From the NCBI GenBank assembly GCA_022749755.1, contig CM040452.1:14402350-14466349 (forward strand): a stretch of 64,000 nucleotides of DNA, in the 5' to 3' direction. Under the pieces are notes generated by a model. That model did not search any database and was not told where the DNA came from. It saw only the letters and a list, made by a program, of their open reading frames with translations. The position numbers and the translations under genes were made by a program. This document shows positions 58,385-64,000 of this stretch, piece after piece; the stretch's first letter is position 1; each line of letters opens with the position of its first letter. This stretch comes from Azadirachta indica. Its lineage: Eukaryota > Streptophyta > Magnoliopsida > Sapindales > Meliaceae.

Positions 58385-58406
58385 TTTTTTTTTTTTTTTT
58401 TTTTTT
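58385..58406. repeat. Poly-T tract
   Basis: 22 consecutive T just before exon 4 of the subtilase pseudogene, followed by GAAATAG. It may be an exaggerated polypyrimidine tract or a retrotransposition tail. Confidence 0.9.
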
Positions 58407-59816
58407 GAAATAGAGCACCCATAGGTTGTATCAGTTTTCAAGGATGAGAGAGTACAATTGCACACAACCCGATCATGGGATTGTTCTTGGGTTAGAGAAA
58501 GATAATGTAATTCCTTTGAATTCAGCGTGGAACAAGGCACGGTTTGGTGAAGATGTAATTATCGGAAACATTGACTCCGGTAGCTTTCATATTCCTCAAG
58601 CTTACAATAAATTGATTCAATTCCTTAAGTTCACATTGCTTAGTTAATTTATACGGTCGATCATACTTGTTACCTATAATCAAGACACTGAAAATATTGT
58701 AGATTAATGAACCAGAAATATTGGTTCATCCACCAGCCATATATGTCCACTAATTTTTTCTTTTAAATGATATATTGAAAGGTGTCTGCCCAGAGTCGAA
58801 GAGCTTTAGCGATGAAGGGATAGGTCCGGTGCACCAAAAATGGAAGGGAACATGTCAGGATAACACTCTTCATGGATTTAAATGCAACAGGTCTTCTCTT
58901 TTTTGACAGACTTTTGTGTTATGGGGCATAAAATTCAAGCACATTGTATTAGTTGTCATTCTAATTCTACATGCAGGAAGCTGATAGGAGTAAGGTACAT
59001 CAGCAATGGTTTAACTGAAGACCTTCATTCAAAAAATCCCAGCTTTGTTGTTCCTCTCAACTTAACCGACCCCCGAGACCACCAAGGCCACGGCACCCGC
59101 ACTTTATCAACTGCTGGCGGTAACTTTGTTTCTAATGTAAGTGTTTATGGTAATGGCTTTGGAACTGGAAAAGGAGGATCACCCAAATCCCGTGTTGCGG
59201 CTTGTAAGGTATGCTGGAAACCGCACGTAAACGATACGTGCAATTCCGGAGACATCGTCGCTGGCTGTGACCTTGCAATTCATGATGGCGTTGATGTGAT
59301 TTCAGTGTCAATGGGATTAAGCACAAAGGGTTATTTTGAGAGGGCTGTTGTGATTGTTTCTTTTCATGCTATGATGAATGGCATCATTGTGGTTGCATCC
59401 GCTAGAAACTCAGGACCACGTCCAAGTTTCGCTGTTGATGTATTGTAGTTAGTTTAGGTTAAAAAGGAGTGCCAGTCCAGGTTTTAAGGACTATGTTTCC
59501 TCAGTTGCAAAAGTCAAGGTATTGTTGATATTGACTGTAGGAGATTTTTTTGTCTTTGAAAGAACATGTCTGGCATATATATATATATATTTTTTCTGAT
59601 TTAATGGTAATATATAGGTATTTTGCTGCTTTAACATCCGCAGCAAATATTGCACCATGGTTATTCACTATTGGTGCTAGCACAATCGACAGGGACTTCA
59701 TGAGTTACGTTACACTTGGCAACAAGATGGTTATCAAGGTATTAGTTCTTTCAAAGCTGTCATTTGTTATTTAGATCGAAGAGATCATCCTATAAAAATT
59801 CTGTCACAATATTGAT

Positions 59817-60310
59817 TTGTGTGGGTGAATGATTCATATAATAGTGGATATTCAGAGGAGGTAGTTAAGCTGAATCAGTAAGATGGAAATGAGAATGATG
59901 AGCTGGAAATCAGTTTTTGTCAAGTTGGAGGTAGTTAGTTAAGGTTGTTAAGGTTGTTACAAGGAATCTTAGAAGTAACTACCTACATATAACAACTTGA
60001 AGTGAGAAGCACAGGTGGTGTCGTTTCTTGTATTTTTTCTGATCATTCACAGAGAAGACTATATTCTTTCTCTTCTTCTATTTTTCTGTTCTAGGCTGAA
60101 GAAGAAAGCTTGAATCCTCCATTGATGAATAATAATAACCATAAATGATCTTTTCACCCGTGGATGTAAGCTTTTTTAAAGCTGAACCACGTAATCCTTG
60201 TTTGTTTTCTCATTTTCTTCATACTCTTTTCTTGATTTGTGTTAGATTGAAGTCTGTAAAAGTGCAATTTCTTGCATCTGTGAATTGGTGACATAACTGG
60301 GGAAGCTATT
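59817..60310. mobile_element. LTR-like insertion in intron 6 of the subtilase pseudogene
   Basis: About 490 bp absent from the paralogous intron. It contains TTTTCACCCGTGGATGTAAGC and GCTGAACCACGTAATCC, a sequence pair typical of Copia LTR R/U5 regions. ATTGAT occurs at both edges (about 59810 and 60307). Exact ends are uncertain because the right-hand boundary has extra sequence. Confidence 0.45.
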
Positions 60311-61911
60311 GATCTTGAGGAAGTAGAACAAAACTCTACAATTTGTCAGCAAGAAAGTATTGCTCTTAAGGGAGCGCTAACTCAAGACTTCAATTTATTG
60401 ATCACTGGAGGAGATGCCAAAAGTCGCTACTGCGTCCCATGAAGTTGCGTGAGTACATATTTTTTATATGCGACCTTTTGTTTTAAACAATTAACAAAAG
60501 CCACCCATGCAATTGGCTTGAACTCATGTGCCGTACTAGATGCAAGAATGGAGCAGTTGATCCTAACAAGATTAAAGGGAAAATCTCGATATGCTATAGT
60601 AGAAATCATGGACAAGAAAAGGGACAACAGGCTGCTCAAGCAGGTGTTGTTGGGATGATTTTGGCCAACAACGAGCGTGCTGGTAAAGAAATTCTACTCC
60701 CCCTTCCTAATTTTCTCCCTTCCGCACATATGAATTACGAAGATGGTCAATCTGTCTATGCCTACATAAACTCTACCAAGTAATCCATCTTTCTTTTTTC
60801 TCATAATTTCCATTGTCGAAATACTAAATTTTACTAGCTACTCATGTGATGTGATGCATATAAAAGGGACCCATTAGCATCCATCACTAAATGCTGCTAC
60901 AGAATTCCAAAAGAGGCCTTCTCATATGATGGGCTTTTTCTCATCTAGGGGACCGAACAATCTCGATCCAGCAATCCTCAAGGTTGACAAGGGAAATTTA
61001 TTAAGTTATCGATTCTTTTAGTTGTTCATGACTTCCTTTTAGATTAGTTTTATTCCAAATGTTTATTATGAATTTCAGCCTGATGCCACAGCACCTGTAG
61101 TCGATATAATTGCTGCTTACACCGAAGTTATTGGACCTAACGGAACTTTTGATGATCACCGGATTCCTTACAACATATTTGCAGGGACTTCAATGTCATG
61201 CCCTCATGTATCTGGTATTGTTGGACTTGTGAAAACCGCGCACCCCGATTGAAGTCCAGCAGCTATCACATCTGCAGTCATGACCAGCTGTCTAAACTTA
61301 CTTATATTCAGGTTAAACCAACGTGAATGTGATCATGTGTCTGTAGATTTTCTTATTGAAATATTTCATTTGCAGCAACAACAAGAGATGCAAGTATGCG
61401 ACCTACTCTTGATGAATCCACTGGCCTCAATGCATATGATGCAGGACACGTGAGCCCAGACAGGGCATTGGATCCTGGACTTGTTTATGAATTGGGATTT
61501 GATGATTACTTGAACTATATATGCAGCCGTGGCTACAACAAAGCTACAATTGACAAATTTACAGCAACAAAGAAGTTTACTTGTCCCAAGACATTCAGTA
61601 TTGCAGACTTAACTACCCTTCAATTGCGATTCCTAATCTCAATGGGTACTTCTACGTTACTCGGAGAGATAAGAATGTTGGTCCACCAAACAGCTCATAC
61701 AAGGCAACCGTAGCAGAAGGGAGTCTCAGCTTTGGTCGAGCCTAGCAGCTTGAGCTTCACAAAATACCGGGAAGAGAAGACATTCAAAGTCACCTTTACT
61801 CCTAATCCTAACGGAAATAATCCTAAGCCGACGGACTATGTTTTCGGAGGACTGATTTGGGCAGATGGTCTTCATCATGTTAGTAGTTCTGTTGCAGTAA
61901 AGGTATTATAA

Positions 61912-63424
61912 GGCATCTTCACCTTCAAGTAGCAGCAGGAAAGTGACAACGAAACCCTCCAGATCACATGCATTTAGCCAAGGATCAAGGAAGCCAATGG
62001 CAGCCACCTTAGAGTCTGGCACATAGCTATTATATATTAATTGAAATTATTGTAGTATCTTTAGTCCAACTTTCAATGTTGAATATTTTTGTAAACTAAA
62101 TATTTGTTCCTTAGTTTTAGGCGTATCTTTAGTCCAACTTTCAATCTTGAATATTTTTGTAAACTAAATATTTGTTCCTTAGTTTTAGGCTGTCAATAGA
62201 TTGTAAGTTCTCTCTCTCTACAGATGTATATATTCTTGACAAAATCAATGAAACAATTGAAGCTTTCAGTATACAATATTCTTATTATTTATTTCTTTCA
62301 TGGTATCTCCAGGGTACAAATTTCATCTCTGCATTCTTTCAAACAGTAAAGAGTACTGCTGACCCACTAACACTTGCTGGTGTCCAACTTGATGAGGACG
62401 GTAAATACATTTCATTTCTTAAGACAGTTGTCAAAAACAGAGTAATGAAACAGGAAAGCAGATAATCCCATCTCATCTCATATCTCTTTGAAAGAAGTTT
62501 AGAAGTTGAAATAATATATAAAAATCAATGAAGCTTTCAACGAAACAAATATAAGTTTTTTTTTGCAGAATTTGATAACATTCATGATGACCAAATATTA
62601 TCTTGGTTGAAAATGGAAATTGTGGTTTTTGGTAATATTATCAGCATAAAGTTGGATGAGGGCATATTCCTTGTAACAGAATCATCCCATTAAAGACTGA
62701 TTCTAAAATTTCCTGGAGAAATTATATCAGCCAAAAAAAAAAAGGAGGACACATTATTCGTTCTAAGTTTTCATTAGTTCTTCCTCTTGAATTGATTCTG
62801 TCTCCGTGTAATGGTATGCATATGCCACATAAAAATTAAGTAATTTAATTCTTACGCTAAACAACCCAAAACACCTCTACTTAATTAGATGAATCTAATA
62901 TTTATAATTTATTTCATTCTCAACTTCGATAGCCATATATAGGATGTGACAATTGACATCAAGCTGCACAATTTATATTTAAACCTAAATGAAGATTATA
63001 TATTCATGCTTCGATCTAGTACTTAAAAAGTGTGAAATTTTGTCCCCAGTGTTTAGAGGTTATTTTAGAAGCAGGCCTCTCTAACTGTAAAAGCTTCCAA
63101 TTCACAAAGTTCATACCAAAATGATTGGATATTATTCGTAGTTAAGGAAAGCATACAGGACATATATTGTAAGTCCAATTTCAAGTTCTATTATGGATAT
63201 AAAGTAATTCCAACTCCGCACATTGCTTTCCAACCGAACACCTTGCAAGTCAAACGGAAGAACCGATGTTTCTTCCGAAAAATAGAAATGAAACTGAGTC
63301 ATAAAATGAGGAGAAAACAGAGTTTCTCACAGACTCATTAATGCGTAGGCATCTTAGAGAGAAATTTGGAATATTTCTCTCTAGGAAGGAAGTATAGCAG
63401 TAGAAGTATTGCATATAGGAAACC
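61912..63424. other. Spacer before the third subtilase
   Basis: 1.5 kb with no supported gene. It includes a 68-bp tandem duplication and, near 62305, CATGGTATCTCCAGGG, which faintly recalls a retrotransposon LTR end plus primer-binding site. The 62172-62465 frame has no known domain. The last part should be the promoter of the subtilase at 63425. Confidence 0.5.
62055..62190. repeat. 68-bp tandem duplication
   Basis: 62055-62122 and 62123-62190 are identical except for one base (CAATGTTG versus CAATCTTG). The near-identity shows a recent duplication. Confidence 0.93.
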
Positions 63425-63508
63425 ATGAAGGTTTCTAACTTCTATTTTCTGCTGCTTTTATTCTCCCTCTTCTCTCTTTTGCAAGCACCAACTTTCGCAG
63501 ATAAAAAG
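63425..63508 (+). CDS. Subtilisin-like protease, first exon only (continues beyond window)
   Basis: ATG at 63425 opens a 28-codon exon, MKVSNFYFLLLLFSLFSLL then QAPTFADKK, a signal peptide aligned residue for residue in length with exon 1 of the intact subtilase. It ends AAAAAG/GTGAGC, a normal donor. Exon 2 is not in the window; 63509-64000 would be intron 1, longer than in the paralogue (240 nt), and AT-rich without other features. Third member of the array. Confidence 0.75.
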
Positions 63509-64000
63509 GTGAGCCTTGCCTTGCAAGCCATGTTATATTTATTTATTTCCATTTTCAATTAAATGGGTATTTCTTAAAAAATAAGCAAATTTTGGAGTAT
63601 TAATCCAAATACCATGGTATTGGACATATTCCCTTTTAAACTAAATTTTTTCGGGTTAAAAAAAAGGTAATATTTTCTCTTTGCAAATATGATTTCTTAA
63701 TTAGACGTAGTAAATAATAATCCATCCAAGCATTGAACTCAACAATAAATTAAATTGTTTTCCAAGCCAAATCAATCAGATTTAAGTATGAATATATAAT
63801 TGTGGCTATATACAAGTCGTTCACTGAAGTGATCACCTCCCTTCCCCTAGCTGATGACTCTGCAATAAATTTTCAAAAACAAAAAATAAAAAACTATGAC
63901 TATATGCACTTTATATATAAGTTCATTTGATTTAGAAAATTAATTTCGAGACTGAAAATACTCTCTTTCGAAACCAACCATTAATTCTTCTAAGAGGATG

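Larger units (their letters stand above)
57715..61911 (+). pseudogene. Subtilisin-like protease pseudogene (SBT5.3/AIR3 type)
   Basis: All eleven exon equivalents of the neighbouring intact gene can be found in order, from MWFSTIYILLLLFSL (57715) to the final TAA at 61909-61911. Lesions: TGA at the end of exon 1; an extra base in exon 3 (58155 region); TAG plus an extra base in exon 4; a 150-200-bp disruption after the Asn motif in exon 6 (59440-59630); a long insertion around 59817-60310; a stop in exon 7; TGA for Trp after HPD in exon 10 (about 61249); and frameshifts in exon 11. Active-site segments are still readable: [21 protein letters not shown] and GTSMSCPHVSG. It cannot produce a full protease. 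Confidence 0.93.

Noticed and set aside
62172..62465. 97-codon plus-strand frame near the third subtilase
   Set aside because: No recognisable domain, begins in the tandem duplication, and composition is like noncoding DNA.

Overview
This is nuclear DNA of a flowering plant (a eudicot). The evidence is AT-rich intergenic DNA, GT-AG spliced genes with small introns, a plastid SUFE1, CC-NB-ARC-LRR resistance genes, subtilases with the plant SBT exon pattern, HMA/HIPP proteins and several classes of plant transposon. The gene set looks rosid-like, possibly Citrus, but that is an impression and nothing in the window proves it. There are no operons, ribosome-binding sites or CRISPR arrays.

Layout. 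1-2622: minus-strand CC-NB-ARC-LRR gene (RPP13-like type) running off the left edge. 3651-4727: plastid SUFE1 (SufE plus BolA). 6948-7724: minus-strand LEA_2/NHL membrane protein. 10003-12234: BMT5-like (DUF2431) methyltransferase gene with a frame break before a repeat-bearing tail; its 3' end is tandemly duplicated (12845-13214 and 14172-14400). Two Mutator-like elements (13215-14171 and 15657-16798), each with ~110-bp terminal inverted repeats and perfect 10-bp target duplications, carry the same glycine-rich coding segment.

16961-37115 is an RPM1-like NLR cluster. Its first member is a pseudogene cut in its NB-ARC region by a 1.57-kb solo LTR, and again at the NB-ARC/LRR transition by a 5.4-kb decayed Copia retrotransposon. 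Next come a short NLR relic (27363-27830), two old AT-rich repeat elements with tRNA-like A/B boxes, and an intact 932-residue NLR (34317-37115). Beyond it lie a second BMT5-like gene whose first intron has shrunk to 32 nt without a donor (38406-39202), a splice-damaged HIPP-like gene on the minus strand that keeps a CaaX box (39483-40024), and an apparently intact three-exon HMA gene (42974-43605). Two further long-TIR elements lie nearby.

48446-50357 is a four-exon BTB/POZ gene of the At1g21780 type. The right end is a subtilase array of SBT5.3/AIR3 type: one complete 11-exon gene with an intact catalytic tetrad and a GC-AG first intron, an exon relic merged with a perfect 41-bp-arm palindrome, a heavily damaged pseudogene, and the signal-peptide exon of a third gene that continues past the window.

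The region shows how NLR, HMA and subtilase arrays turn over by tandem duplication and repeated transposon insertion. The intact genes likely to matter are the two NLRs, SUFE1, the LEA_2 gene, the HMA gene, the BTB gene and the first subtilase. All exon joins are inferred from splice motifs, reading phase and comparison between paralogues inside the window; no transcript data were available.
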